Both the position numbers and the translations under genes were made by a program. The notes beneath the pieces are model-generated. The model was not told where the DNA came from, did no database searches, and saw only the letters and a program-made list of their open reading frames with translations. Below are positions 23,589 through 33,355 of a DNA stretch of 64,000 nucleotides, piece after piece. The stretch's first letter is position 1. The number at the start of each line of letters is the position of its first letter. The stretch is taken from assembly GCF_000716875.1 (NCBI RefSeq), contig NZ_JNWQ01000024.1, positions 1-64,000 on the forward strand, in the 5' to 3' direction. This DNA comes from Streptomyces novaecaesareae. GTDB lineage: Bacteria; Actinomycetota; Actinomycetes; Streptomycetales; Streptomycetaceae.

Positions 23589-24500
23589 CTACGCGCTCGC
23601 GGCCGCCGCGTCGGCGAGGGCGTCCAGGACCGGACGGATCAGCGGGTGACCGTCGGCGCCGGCCCGGACGGCGGCGAAGACCCGGCGGGTGGCCAGCTCG
23701 CTGTCGACCGGGCGCACCGCCACCCGGGAGAGGTCCACGCCGCGCAGCGCCGAGCGCGGCACCAGGGCGACCCCGGCGCCCGCCGAGGCGAGCGCGACGA
23801 CCGCCCGGAAGTCGTCCGAGGAGTGCAGCAGGCGCGGCTGGAACCCGGCGTGCTCGCAGGCCAGCAGGACCACGTCGTGGCAGGGGTTGCCCGGGTAGGG
23901 CCCGATCCACGGCTCGTCGGCGAGTTCGGCGACCGCGAGCGGACCGTCCTCGGCGGCCAGCCGGTGGCCCAGCGGCAGGACGGCCTCGAAGGGCTCGGCG
24001 TACAGCGGCACCCGGGTCAGGCGGGCGTCGTCGGCGCGCGGGGCGCCGCGGTACTCGACGGCCACCGCGAGGTCGGCCCGGCTCTCCAGGACCATCGGCA
24101 GGCTGGCGTCGCCCTCGGCGTCCAGCACCTTGAGCCGCACCCCGGGCGCACGCTCGGCGAGCAGCCCGATGGCGGGGGCGAGCACGAGCGCGATGCCGGT
24201 GGCGAAGGAGGCGACCGTGACCTCGCCGGAGACGCCCGCCCGGTACGCGGCCAGGTCGGCCTCGGCGCGCTCCAGCTGGGCGAGCACGACGTCGGCGTGG
24301 CCGAGCAGGATCTCCCCGGCGGCGGTCAGCCGCACGCCCCGGCCCTCGCGGGCGAGCAGGTGGTGCCCGGTCTCCTGCTCCAGGGCGGCCAGCTGCTGGG
24401 AGACCGCGGAGGGGGTCAGGTAGAGGGCGGCCGCCGCGGCGGTCACGGTGCGGTGGTCCGCCACGGCCCGCAGGGTCCGCAGCCGTCGTGCGTCGATCAC
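23589..24500 (-). CDS. LysR family transcriptional regulator
   Basis: A 303-residue protein, the normal LysR length. The N-terminal winged helix (residues 1-60) contains AAAALYLTPSAVSQQLAALEQETG. The C-terminal effector domain starts near 90 (VTVASFATGIALVLAPAIGLL). The GTG at 24500 gives the canonical IDARRLRTLRAVADH start. It lies downstream of kbl on the same strand but behind two hairpins, so it may have its own promoter in the 292-base gap. Control of threonine catabolism is a reasonable guess only. Confidence 0.9.
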   Translation of the reverse strand: MIDARRLRTLRAVADHRTVTAAAAALYLTPSAVSQQLAALEQETGHHLLAREGRGVRLTAAGEILLGHADVVLAQLERAEADLAAYRAGVSGEVTVASFATGIALVLAPAIGLLAERAPGVRLKVLDAEGDASLPMVLESRADLAVAVEYRGAPRADDARLTRVPLYAEPFEAVLPLGHRLAAEDGPLAVAELADEPWIGPYPGNPCHDVVLLACEHAGFQPRLLHSSDDFRAVVALASAGAGVALVPRSALRGVDLSRVAVRPVDSELATRRVFAAVRAGADGHPLIRPVLDALADAAAASA

Positions 24501-24664
24501 AGGCCAATTCTGCCAGCGCGCGGGAGCGGACCGGGCGGGACGAAGTTCCGTCGGGCTCCGCTTGGACTGATCGGGCCGGCCCCGGGAACCGCGAACGGGG
24601 GCGGGACGTCGGCCGGGCCGGCGTCCCGCCCCCGAAGCGGGAGGGTGGGGCAGGTGGTTGGTGG

Positions 24665-24706
24665 GCCGTGCGGCGCGGGCGCATCGAAGTGCCCGGGCCG
24701 CACGGC
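24665..24706 (-). terminator. Second hairpin after kbl
   Basis: GCCGTGCGGCGCGGGC (24665-24680) pairs with 24691-24706, with one mismatch in 16 and a 10-nt loop. It is the distal member of a tandem terminator pair. Confidence 0.65.
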
Positions 24707-24715
24707 GTTCGTGAG

Positions 24716-24755
24716 CCCGTGGGCCGGTCCGGTTCCGAGCGGTCCGGCCCACGGG
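24716..24755 (-). terminator. First hairpin after kbl
   Basis: CCCGTGGGCCGG (24716-24727) pairs perfectly with 24744-24755 around 16 bases. It lies 37 bases after the kbl stop on the minus strand. Confidence 0.65.
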
Positions 24756-24792
24756 CAGTCGGTGCGGGCCCCTGCCGGGCCCGAAGCGGGTG

Positions 24793-25980
<1,188 letters not shown>

Positions 25981-26010
25981 AACAGGCTCCTTTTGCGTCG
26001 GCGGGGTGGC

Positions 26011-27039
26011 TCAGGCGGTCCAGTCGAGGATGATCTTGCCGCAGTTGCCGCTCGCGGCGTCGTCGAAGGCGGCCTCGAAGTCGGTGGCGGCGTAGCGGCC
26101 GGTGATGACCGGGCTGAGGTCCAGGCCGCCCTCCAGCAGGACGGACATCGCGTACCAGGTCTCGAACATCTCGCGGCCGTAGATGCCCTTGATGGTGATC
26201 ATCGAGGTGACGATGCGCGCCCAGTCGACGGCGAAGTCGTCGGCCGGCAGGCCGAGCATGGCGATCTTCCCGCCGTGGGTCATGTTGGCGATCATCGACT
26301 GCATCGCCTCGGGGCGGCCGGACATCTCCAGGCCGACGTCGAAGCCCTCGCGCAGGCCCAGCTTCTGCTGGCCCTCCTCGATGGTGTGCTCGGCGACGTT
26401 GAGCGCCAGCGTCACGCCGACCTCGCGGGCCAGGTCGAGGCGGTACGGGGAGACGTCGGTGATCATCACGTTGCGGGCGCCGGCGTGCTTGGCGACGGCG
26501 GCGGCCATGATGCCGATCGGGCCGGCGCCGGTGACCAGCACGTCCTCGCCGACCAGCGGGAAGGACAGCGCGGTGTGCACGGCGTTGCCGAAGGGGTCGA
26601 AGATCGCGGCCACGTCCAGGTCGACCGGCACCCGGTGCACCCAGACGTTGGAGGCGGGCAGGGCCACGTACTCGGCGAAGGCGCCGTCCCGGTTGACGCC
26701 CAGGCCGACGGTGTTGCGGCACAGGTGGCGGCGGCCGGCCAGGCAGTTGCGGCACTTGCCGCAGACCAGGTGGCCCTCGCCGCTGACCAGGTCGCCGATC
26801 GCGATGTCCGTGACGCCGGCGCCGAGCTCGGCGACCTCGCCGACGAACTCGTGGCCGATCGTCATCGGCGTCCTGATGGTCTGCTGTGCCCAGCCGTCCC
26901 ACTTGCGGATGTGCAGGTCGGTGCCGCAGATGCCGGTCCGCAGCACCTTGATCAGCACCTCGCCGGGGCCGATCTCGGGCTTCGGGACGTCGATCATCCA
27001 GAGGCCGGGCTCGGCCTTCTGCTTGACGAGTGCCTTCAC
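26011..27039 (-). CDS. tdh: L-threonine 3-dehydrogenase
   Basis: A 342-residue zinc medium-chain dehydrogenase oxidising threonine to 2-amino-3-ketobutyrate with NAD. The catalytic-zinc site is at [11 protein letters not shown] and GHEFVGEV, the structural-zinc cysteines are at [15 protein letters not shown], and the NAD fold glycines are in [19 protein letters not shown]. The GTG start follows AGGAG at about 9 bases. It is the first gene of the tdh-kbl operon. A palindrome 96-113 bases upstream of the start is a candidate operator. Confidence 0.96.
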   Translation of the reverse strand: MKALVKQKAEPGLWMIDVPKPEIGPGEVLIKVLRTGICGTDLHIRKWDGWAQQTIRTPMTIGHEFVGEVAELGAGVTDIAIGDLVSGEGHLVCGKCRNCLAGRRHLCRNTVGLGVNRDGAFAEYVALPASNVWVHRVPVDLDVAAIFDPFGNAVHTALSFPLVGEDVLVTGAGPIGIMAAAVAKHAGARNVMITDVSPYRLDLAREVGVTLALNVAEHTIEEGQQKLGLREGFDVGLEMSGRPEAMQSMIANMTHGGKIAMLGLPADDFAVDWARIVTSMITIKGIYGREMFETWYAMSVLLEGGLDLSPVITGRYAATDFEAAFDDAASGNCGKIILDWTA

Positions 27040-27577
27040 GGGCGACGGCTCCTGACGTGCGGGTGGGACGGCCTTCGAGGGTCGGGCAGGCCGAGGTGGC
27101 CCGGTTCGGCCGCTCCTGGCGGGCGCACTCCGGGCAGGCAGAAATCTGCCTGGTGGGGGCGGGTGCGGTCCATCGAGGAATTCTTAAGGGCGGCCACAGC
27201 TGGGCTAAACGATCGTGCCCGAGCAGCGGCCGGGGGCGGGTGCGGCGTGCCGGTGCTCACCCGGTCGGCCGAGCGCGGGCGGCTTTCCCGACACCAACCG
27301 GCGGGTGGGCGGCGGTACTTGACAGCGCCGCGGAGCCGTTGACGACGGGCGGGTGCCGGCTACGGGCGCCCGCGCCGCCAGTCGGGTTGGGGCACTCGGC
27401 TGACGGCGGGCCCGTTCGGATCAGCCGGAAGACGGCCCGCGCGCGGCCCGGCGACCACGGTGCTTACGGTGGCGACGCTCCCCCACGGCCCCGTGGAGCA
27501 GCGCTCCGGCCCTGTCGAGCACCGCTCCGGGGCCCTTCGCCAAGGGGCCGTCCGCCCCAGAGAGGCGCTCTCCGCAC
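27040..27577. other. 538-bp non-coding region upstream of tdh and the serine hydrolase
   Basis: No convincing gene was found here on either strand. It must hold the divergent promoters of tdh and the lipoprotein hydrolase. Notable are an 18-bp palindrome (27135-27152), an AT-rich patch GAATTCTTAA (27178-27187), TTGACA at 27319-27324 on the plus strand without a clear -10, and a degenerate direct repeat around CGAGCACCGCTCCGG (27490-27535). Confidence 0.6.
27135..27152. promoter_or_regulatory. Candidate operator palindrome upstream of tdh
   Basis: CAGGCAGA-AA-TCTGCCTG is a perfect 8+8 inverted repeat with a 2-base centre, about 100 bases upstream of tdh. It could bind a dimeric regulator such as the LysR protein encoded after kbl; this is inferred from position only. 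Confidence 0.4.
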
Positions 27578-29011
27578 ATGACCAAGACCCGACGGCCCCG
27601 CCCGGCCGCCCCCCGTCCGGCCACCGCCCGCTCCGCCGGCCGTTCCACCGGCCGTTCCGCCGGTCGCGCGACCGCCGCCGCCCTGGCCCTGACCGGCCTG
27701 CTCGCCACCGCGGCCTGCTCCGGCGACTCCAAGCCCGCGCAGCAGGCCGGCGGCGCGGGCGTCAACGCCGAACCGGCCGCGCTCAGCCCGTCCGCGACCG
27801 CCTCGGCGAACGTGTCCTCGGGCGCGGTGGTGCCGCTGACCCCCGACGTCACCTCCCGGCTGGACTCGACGATCCAGCAGGTGATGGCCCAGACCTCGGT
27901 GCCCGGCATCTCGGTCGGGATCATCACGCCGAGCGGGACGTACCAGAAGTCCTTCGGCGTCGCCGACAAAACCACCGGGGCGGCGATGGACCCCGGGCTC
28001 TACTCGCGGATCGGCAGCGAGTCCAAGACCTTCACCGCGACCGCCGTCCTGCGACTGGTGGACCAGGGCAAGGTCGGCCTGGACGACCCGATCTCCAAGT
28101 ACGTGGACGGCGTGCCCGGCGGCAACGGGATCACCGTCCGCGAGCTGGGCGAGATGCGCAGCGGCCTGTTCCCGTACAGCTCCGACCCGGACTTCGTGAA
28201 GACGCTGATCGGCGACCCGAACCACGTGTTCACCCCCGACCAGTTGCTCGCCTACGGGTACAAGCACCCCGCCGTGTCCCCGCCCGGGACGCAGTTCCAG
28301 TACAACAACAGCAACTACATCATCCTCGGCAAGCTGATCGAGAAGCTCAGCGGCCAGACCGCCGGCGGATTCCTCAAGGACCAGGTGTTCACGCCGGCCT
28401 CGCTGGCCAAGACGAGCTTCCCCGTCGACTCGGCCATCCCCGACCCGCACTCCCACGGCTACACCAACCAGACGCCCACCGGCGCGGTCGAGGACGCCAC
28501 CAACTGGAACCCGTCCTGGGCCTGGACCGCCGGGGCCGTCATCACCACCCTCGCCGACCTGGAGAGCTGGGCGAAGACCATGGCCACCGGCGCCATCGTC
28601 AACCCGGCCACCCAGGCCGAGCGCCTGAAGACCCTGCCGACCGGGGACCCGGGCGTCACCTACGGCTTCGGGCTGTTCGACAACCACGGCTGGATCGGGC
28701 ACAACGGCTCGATGCCGGGTTACGAGAGCGTGGCGGTGTACCTGCCGGAGGCCCAGAGCACGCTGACGCTGCTGCTCAACACCGATGTGCTGTACCAGGG
28801 TTCGGAGCCGTCCTCGCTGTTCGCGAACGCCATCACCAAGATCATCTCGCCGAAGAACCTCTACTCGATCCCGCCGGCGACCGCCGCGCCGTCGGCCCCG
28901 GGCTCGGGCTCGCCGTACGGCGAGGCTTCCCGGGGCGCCTCCGGGGCCGCCTCGGCGGGCGGGCCCTCCACCGCCCCGGGCGGCAGCGCGCCGTCCACCG
29001 TGCGGACCTGA
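27578..29011 (+). CDS. Lipoprotein serine hydrolase (class C beta-lactamase / DD-peptidase fold)
   Basis: A 477-residue exported enzyme. The long Arg-rich leader ends in a lipobox (LLATAAC, Cys47), so it is likely anchored to the outer face of the membrane. The catalytic SxxK is SESK (147-150), the Y-x-N is in FQYNNSNY, and the third motif is HNG in WIGHNGSMPGYE. These fit D-alanyl-D-alanine carboxypeptidase or esterase members of the family. A Ser/Gly/Ala-rich tail of about 55 residues follows the fold. It ends at a perfect palindromic terminator. Substrate is unknown: peptidoglycan peptide, ester or beta-lactam are possible. Confidence 0.9.
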   Translation: MTKTRRPRPAAPRPATARSAGRSTGRSAGRATAAALALTGLLATAACSGDSKPAQQAGGAGVNAEPAALSPSATASANVSSGAVVPLTPDVTSRLDSTIQQVMAQTSVPGISVGIITPSGTYQKSFGVADKTTGAAMDPGLYSRIGSESKTFTATAVLRLVDQGKVGLDDPISKYVDGVPGGNGITVRELGEMRSGLFPYSSDPDFVKTLIGDPNHVFTPDQLLAYGYKHPAVSPPGTQFQYNNSNYIILGKLIEKLSGQTAGGFLKDQVFTPASLAKTSFPVDSAIPDPHSHGYTNQTPTGAVEDATNWNPSWAWTAGAVITTLADLESWAKTMATGAIVNPATQAERLKTLPTGDPGVTYGFGLFDNHGWIGHNGSMPGYESVAVYLPEAQSTLTLLLNTDVLYQGSEPSSLFANAITKIISPKNLYSIPPATAAPSAPGSGSPYGEASRGASGAASAGGPSTAPGGSAPSTVRT

Positions 29012-29029
29012 CCACTGCCCCCGACGCCA

Positions 29030-29063
29030 AGGGCCCCGATCCGGTCGACCGGATCGGGGCCCT
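29030..29063. terminator. Perfect 34-bp palindrome between convergent genes
   Basis: Arms 29030-29046 and 29047-29063 are exact reverse complements with no loop. It is placed to stop transcription of the serine hydrolase and the DNA ligase from both sides. Confidence 0.8.
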
Positions 29064-29072
29064 GACACTACG

Positions 29073-30134
29073 TCAGATACCCAGCACCCGCGCCAGGTCG
29101 TAGGAGACCGGCTCCTCCAACTGCTCGTAGCTGCAGCTCTCCGGCGTGCGGTCCGGCCGCCAGCGGCGGAACTGCGCGGTGTGCCGGAAACGGGTGCCCT
29201 CCATGTGGTCGTACGCCACCTCCACCACCCGCTCGGGGCGCAGCGCGATCCACGAGAGGTCCTTGCCGCCGGTCCAGCGGCTGACCGCGCCCGGCAGCCG
29301 GCCCTCGGCGTGCGCGGCCTCCTCCGCCCAGCCGCCCCACGGGTGTTGGGCGAGGTCGTCCGTCCTGAGCGGGGCCAGCTCCTCGACCAGTTCGCGGCGG
29401 CGGGCCATGGAGAAGGCGGCGCACACGCCGACGTGCTGGAGCTTCCGTTGGTCGTCGTAGATGCCCAGCAGCAGCGAGCCGACGACCGGGCCGCTCTTGT
29501 GCTCGCGGTAGCCGGCCACCACGCAGTCGGCGGTGCGCTCGTGCTTGATCTTGAACATGGTCCGCTCCCCCGGCCGGTACGGCTGGTCCAGCGGCTTGGC
29601 CACCACCCCGTCCAGCCCGGCACCCTCGTACTCGGCGAACCAGGTCCGCGCCAGGGCGGGATCGGTGGAGGCGGGGGCGGTGAACACCGGGTCGACGGCG
29701 CCCGCCAGCGCGGCCTCCAGGGCCGGGCGGCGCACCGACAACGGCTCGTCCAGCAGGGAGTCCTCCCCGAGGGCGAGCAGGTCGAAGGCGACGAAGGAGG
29801 CCGGCGTCCGCTCCGCGAGCAGCTTCACCCGGCTCGCGGCCGGGTGGATGCGCTCCAGCAGTTCCTCGAAGCGCAGCCGGCCGTCCCGGGCGATCACCAC
29901 CTCGCCGTCCAGCACGCAGCGCGGCGGCAGCTCCCGCCGCAGGGCCTCGACCAGTTCGGGGAAGTACCTGGTCAACGGCTTGCCGGTGCGGCTGCCGAGC
30001 TCCACCTCGCCGCCGTCGCGGAACACGATGGTGCGGAAGCCGTCCCACTTGGCCTCGTACTGCATCCCGGGCGGGATCTTGGCCACCGACTTGGCGAGCA
30101 TCGGCGCCACCGGCGGCATCACGGGCAGGTCCAT
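29073..30134 (-). CDS. ATP-dependent DNA ligase (LigC/LigD ligase-domain type)
   Basis: A 353-residue ligase. The adenylated lysine is Lys29 in YEAKWDGFR (motif I). Other nucleotidyltransferase motifs are SRTGKPLTRYFPE, VLDGEVVIARDG, SFVAFDLLALGED, GLDGVVAKPLDQPY and FKIKHERTADC, followed by an OB-fold. The length is that of mycobacterial LigC rather than full LigD. It diverges by 66 bases from a stand-alone LigD-type polymerase gene. In streptomycetes such split NHEJ proteins work with Ku, but no ku gene is in the window. Confidence 0.93.
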   Translation of the reverse strand: MDLPVMPPVAPMLAKSVAKIPPGMQYEAKWDGFRTIVFRDGGEVELGSRTGKPLTRYFPELVEALRRELPPRCVLDGEVVIARDGRLRFEELLERIHPAASRVKLLAERTPASFVAFDLLALGEDSLLDEPLSVRRPALEAALAGAVDPVFTAPASTDPALARTWFAEYEGAGLDGVVAKPLDQPYRPGERTMFKIKHERTADCVVAGYREHKSGPVVGSLLLGIYDDQRKLQHVGVCAAFSMARRRELVEELAPLRTDDLAQHPWGGWAEEAAHAEGRLPGAVSRWTGGKDLSWIALRPERVVEVAYDHMEGTRFRHTAQFRRWRPDRTPESCSYEQLEEPVSYDLARVLGI

Positions 30135-30200
30135 GCGGTCCAGCCTCGCGCGGTTCGCCTCGGGGCGCGCGGCGGCCGTACGGCGCTTAGCGTGAGGGGC

Positions 30201-31208
30201 ATGGGCTCAGCCGTGGAACTGGAAGTCGCCGGGCGCACCGTCCGGCTGTCGAACCCGGACAAGGTGTACTACCCCGAGCGCGGCTTCACCAAGCTGGACG
30301 TCGCGCAGTACTACCTGGCCGTCGCCGACGGCGTGCTGCGCGGCCTGCGCGACCGGCCCACCACGCTGCAGCGCTTCCCGGACGGCGTGGACGGCGAGTT
30401 CTTCTACCAGAAGCGCGCCCCCAAGGGCCTGCCGGACTGGCTGCCCACCGCGCGCATCAACTTCCCCAGCGGCCGCTCCGCCGACGAGATCTGCCCGACC
30501 GAACCGGCCGCCGTCCTGTGGGCGGCCAACCTCGGCTGCCTCACCTTCCACCCCTGGCCGGTACGGCGCACCGACACCGACCACGTCGACGAACTGCGCA
30601 TCGACCTCGACCCGCAGCCCGGCACCGACTTCCACGACGCCGTCCGCGCCGCCCACGAGCTGCGCGCCCTCCTGGAGGAGTACGGGCTGCGCGGCTGGCC
30701 CAAGTCCTCCGGCGGGCGCGGCCTGCACGTCTACGTGCCGCTGGCACCCGAATGGACCTTCACCGACGGACGGCACGCGGTGATCGCCCTCGGCCGGGTC
30801 CTGGAGCAGCGGATGCCGGGGAAGGTCACCACCGCGTGGTGGAAGGAGGAACGCGGCGAGCGGATCTTCGTCGACTACAACCAGATGGCCCGCGACCGCA
30901 CCATCGCCTCCGCCTACTCGCTGCGCGCCCGCCCCCGCGCCACCGCCTCCGCCCCGCTGCGCTGGGAGGAGCTGGACGACGCCGCCCCGGAGGACTTCGA
31001 CCTGCGCACCGTCCCCGCCCGCTTCGCCGAACTCGGCGACCTGAACGCGGAGATGGACGGCCGGGAATACCGCCTCGAAGGCCTGCTGGAGCTCTACGAG
31101 AAGCAGGTGCACGACGAGGGCCTCGGCGAGCTCCCCTACCCGCCCGACCACCCCAAGGCGGCGGGCGAGCCGACCAGGGTCCAGCCGAGCCGGGCGAAGA
31201 AGACGTAG
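30201..31208 (+). CDS. LigD-type DNA repair polymerase/primase domain protein
   Basis: A 335-residue archaeo-eukaryotic primase-fold polymerase of the non-homologous end-joining family. The metal-binding acidic pair is in RIDLDPQPG (Asp135, Asp137), the nucleotide-binding SGGRGLHVYVPL follows (His176), and the third acid is probably in IFVDYNQMARDRTIASAYS. Start at ATG 30201 behind GTGAGGGGC. No ligase or phosphoesterase domain is fused. It is divergent from the ATP-dependent ligase, its probable partner. The TAG stop lies inside the left arm of a 20-bp inverted repeat. Confidence 0.93.
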   Translation: MGSAVELEVAGRTVRLSNPDKVYYPERGFTKLDVAQYYLAVADGVLRGLRDRPTTLQRFPDGVDGEFFYQKRAPKGLPDWLPTARINFPSGRSADEICPTEPAAVLWAANLGCLTFHPWPVRRTDTDHVDELRIDLDPQPGTDFHDAVRAAHELRALLEEYGLRGWPKSSGGRGLHVYVPLAPEWTFTDGRHAVIALGRVLEQRMPGKVTTAWWKEERGERIFVDYNQMARDRTIASAYSLRARPRATASAPLRWEELDDAAPEDFDLRTVPARFAELGDLNAEMDGREYRLEGLLELYEKQVHDEGLGELPYPPDHPKAAGEPTRVQPSRAKKT

Positions 31209-31260
31209 GGCGTGTCTGACAATTCGCGTGCGCCCGGCGGGAATTGTCAGACACGCCCTA
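31206..31260. repeat. 20-bp perfect inverted repeat, 15-bp spacer
   Basis: TAGGGCGTGTCTGACAATTC (31206-31225) is the exact reverse complement of 31241-31260. It contains the stop codon of the LigD polymerase. It may act as that gene's terminator, or be a small mobile palindromic element such as a REP or IS-end remnant. Confidence 0.85.
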
Positions 31261-31312
31261 GGCTGATCCCTCCGACGGACGACGGACGTTCGACGGGCAG
31301 GGGAGGGCTCGG

Positions 31313-31963
31313 ATGAGCGCGCGGGGGCTGGCGGAGATCCTGACGGACGCGGCGGGCGGGCTGTTCCCGCCGCCGGACGGGTCGGTGACGGTGGTGCCGC
31401 AGACGTCGCCGCGCGACGCCGGGGTGGTGTCCTTCGCGGCGCACGCGGTCGTCTTCACCGACGAGGACCCGGACTGGGTGCGCCGGACCCTCGCGGCCGA
31501 CCCCGGCGACCCGCTGTCCGCGCCGCTCTGCCCGCCGTTCCTGAGCGCCTTCGCCGACCGCACCGGGCGGGTGGTCAACAACATCGACCTGCTGTCGGTC
31601 GCCGGCCGTCTGCCGGGCGGGCCGCCGCTGCCGCTGGCCGAGGTCGAGGACCGCGCACACCCCCGGGTGGTCCGTGCCCTGCGCTACCGCGAGGACGTCC
31701 GGGTGTTCACCACCGACGGCGCCACCCTGGTGCTCGGGCGCGGGGTGGCCGGCCGCTGGGAGTGCGCCATCGAGGTCGACCCGCAGGCCGCCGGCCGTGG
31801 CCTCGGCCGCGCCCTGGCCACCGCCGCCCGCCACCTGCTGCCCGGGGGCGAGTCCGTCTGGGCCCAGCAGGCCCCCGGCAACGCCCCCAGCGTCCGCGCC
31901 TTCCAGGCCGCCGGCTACCGCCCGGTCGGCGCGGAGGTGCTGCTGGTGCCGGGGCGTCTCTGA
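31313..31963 (+). CDS. GNAT family N-acetyltransferase
   Basis: A 216-residue protein with a family-typical N-terminal extension and a C-terminal acetyl-CoA fold: ECAIEVDPQAAGRGLGRALA is motif A and QQAPGNAPSVRAFQAAGYRP is motif B. A GGGGAGGG site precedes the ATG. It lies between the inverted repeat and bioF, and is convergent with bioF with a 20-base gap. Substrate unknown. Confidence 0.85.
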   Translation: MSARGLAEILTDAAGGLFPPPDGSVTVVPQTSPRDAGVVSFAAHAVVFTDEDPDWVRRTLAADPGDPLSAPLCPPFLSAFADRTGRVVNNIDLLSVAGRLPGGPPLPLAEVEDRAHPRVVRALRYREDVRVFTTDGATLVLGRGVAGRWECAIEVDPQAAGRGLGRALATAARHLLPGGESVWAQQAPGNAPSVRAFQAAGYRPVGAEVLLVPGRL

Positions 31964-31983
31964 CGATTCCCGCCGGACAGGTC

Positions 31984-33174
31984 TTAGGCGTGCCGGGCGC
32001 CCGCCGGGGCCAGCTCGGCGATGATCCGGACGGCGTCCGCGATCTGGGTGTCCGTGAGGTCGCCGCGGGCCGTCAGCCGCAGCCGGGAGATGCCGTCCGG
32101 GACGGACGGCGGGCGGAAGCAGCCCACCGCGAGGCCTGCCCGCCGGCAGTCGGCAGCCCAGGCGACGGCAGCCTCCGGGCCCGGGGCGCGGACCGAGACC
32201 ACGGCCGCGTCCGGCTCGCAGGCGTGCAGCCCCTCGGCGGTCAGCCGGGCGGAGAGCGTACGGGCGACCTCGCGGGCCCGGTCGGCGCGCTCCGGTTCGG
32301 CCCGCAGCAGGCGCAGCGCGGCCAGGGCGGCGCCGACGGCGGCCGGGGCGAGGCCGGTGTCGAAGATGAAGGTGCGGGCCGTCTCCGTCAGGTGCCGGAT
32401 CACCCGGCGCGGGCCGAGCACCGCGCCGCCCTGCGAGCCGAGCGACTTCGACAGGGTCACGGTGGCGACGGTGTCCGGCGCCCCGGCCAGCCCGGCCGCC
32501 GCCAGCGCACCGCGCCCGCCGGGGCCGAGCACGCCCAGCCCGTGCGCGTCGTCCACCAGCAGCGCGGCCCCGTGCGCCCGGGCCCCCTCGGACAGCCCGC
32601 GCAGCGGCGCCGCGTCCCCGTCCACCGAGAACACCGAGTCGCTCACCACCAGCGCCCGCCGCTGCTCCCGCCCGGCCAGCACGTCGGCGACGGCCGCCGG
32701 GTCGCTGTGCGGGGCGCGGTGGACGTCGGCGCGGGAGAGCCGGCAGCCGTCGATCAGCGAGGCGTGGTTGTAGGCGTCGGAGACGATCAGGGTGTCCGAG
32801 TCGGTGAGCGCGGTGAGCGCGGCGAGGTTCGCCGTGTACCCGGAGGAGAACACCAGCGCGGCTTCCACCCCGCAGAACTCGGCCAGCTCCTGCTCCAGTT
32901 CGGTGTGCAGCGCGGTCGTGCCGGTCACCAGCCGGGAGCCCGTCGACCCACCGCCCCAGCGCAGCGCGGCGTCGGCGGCGGCGCGGGTGACGGCGGGGTG
33001 GCGGGTGAGGCCCAGGTAGTCGTTCCCGGCGAGGTCCAGCACCGGGTCGTCCGAGGCCCGGCTGCGCAGGGTGCGGGTGAGTCCGGCGTCGGCGCGCAGC
33101 GCGGCGGTCTCGTCGAGCCAGTCGAAGACGTGCGCCTGGGCGGGGTGGGGCTTGGAGGCGAGGGGGTGGACCAT
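31984..33174 (-). CDS. bioF: 8-amino-7-oxononanoate synthase
   Basis: A 396-residue PLP enzyme of the alpha-oxoamine synthase family that condenses pimeloyl thioester with alanine in biotin synthesis. Visible are DLAGNDYLGLTRHPAV, STGSRLVTGTTALHTELE, VDDAHGLGVLGPGGRG and the PLP-lysine segment VTLSKSLGSQGGAV. It is not kbl, which is present separately and lacks these BioF-type features. The ATG at 33174 is chosen over 33234 because similarity begins near HPLASKPHPAQAHVFDWLDE; neither has a good ribosome site. It lies about 7.5 kb from bioBAD and on the opposite strand. Confidence 0.92.
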   Translation of the reverse strand: MVHPLASKPHPAQAHVFDWLDETAALRADAGLTRTLRSRASDDPVLDLAGNDYLGLTRHPAVTRAAADAALRWGGGSTGSRLVTGTTALHTELEQELAEFCGVEAALVFSSGYTANLAALTALTDSDTLIVSDAYNHASLIDGCRLSRADVHRAPHSDPAAVADVLAGREQRRALVVSDSVFSVDGDAAPLRGLSEGARAHGAALLVDDAHGLGVLGPGGRGALAAAGLAGAPDTVATVTLSKSLGSQGGAVLGPRRVIRHLTETARTFIFDTGLAPAAVGAALAALRLLRAEPERADRAREVARTLSARLTAEGLHACEPDAAVVSVRAPGPEAAVAWAADCRRAGLAVGCFRPPSVPDGISRLRLTARGDLTDTQIADAVRIIAELAPAGARHA

Positions 33175-33240
33175 GTTCGGCACTCTGGCATGGGGGGCGA
33201 GGCGGGGGCAATGTGCGGCTCGGCACACGTTCATCGGTGC

Positions 33241-33345
33241 CGGAAATCCCTTGTTTACCTGGACTTCATCTCAATATTTCCATCAGTTCATTAGATTTCC
33301 CATCTGTGTTCGATCCCTATTACCCTCCCCATCGTCACGAACACG
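33241..33345 (+). promoter_or_regulatory. AT-rich leader of the WXG cassette
   Basis: The 105 bases before the WXG gene are much poorer in G and C than their surroundings, with runs such as CTCAATATTTCCATCAG and TCATTAGATTTCCCATC. TAGATT fits a -10 (TANNNT), but no matching -35 is clear. Confidence 0.45.
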
Positions 33346-33355
33346 GGGGATGTAC

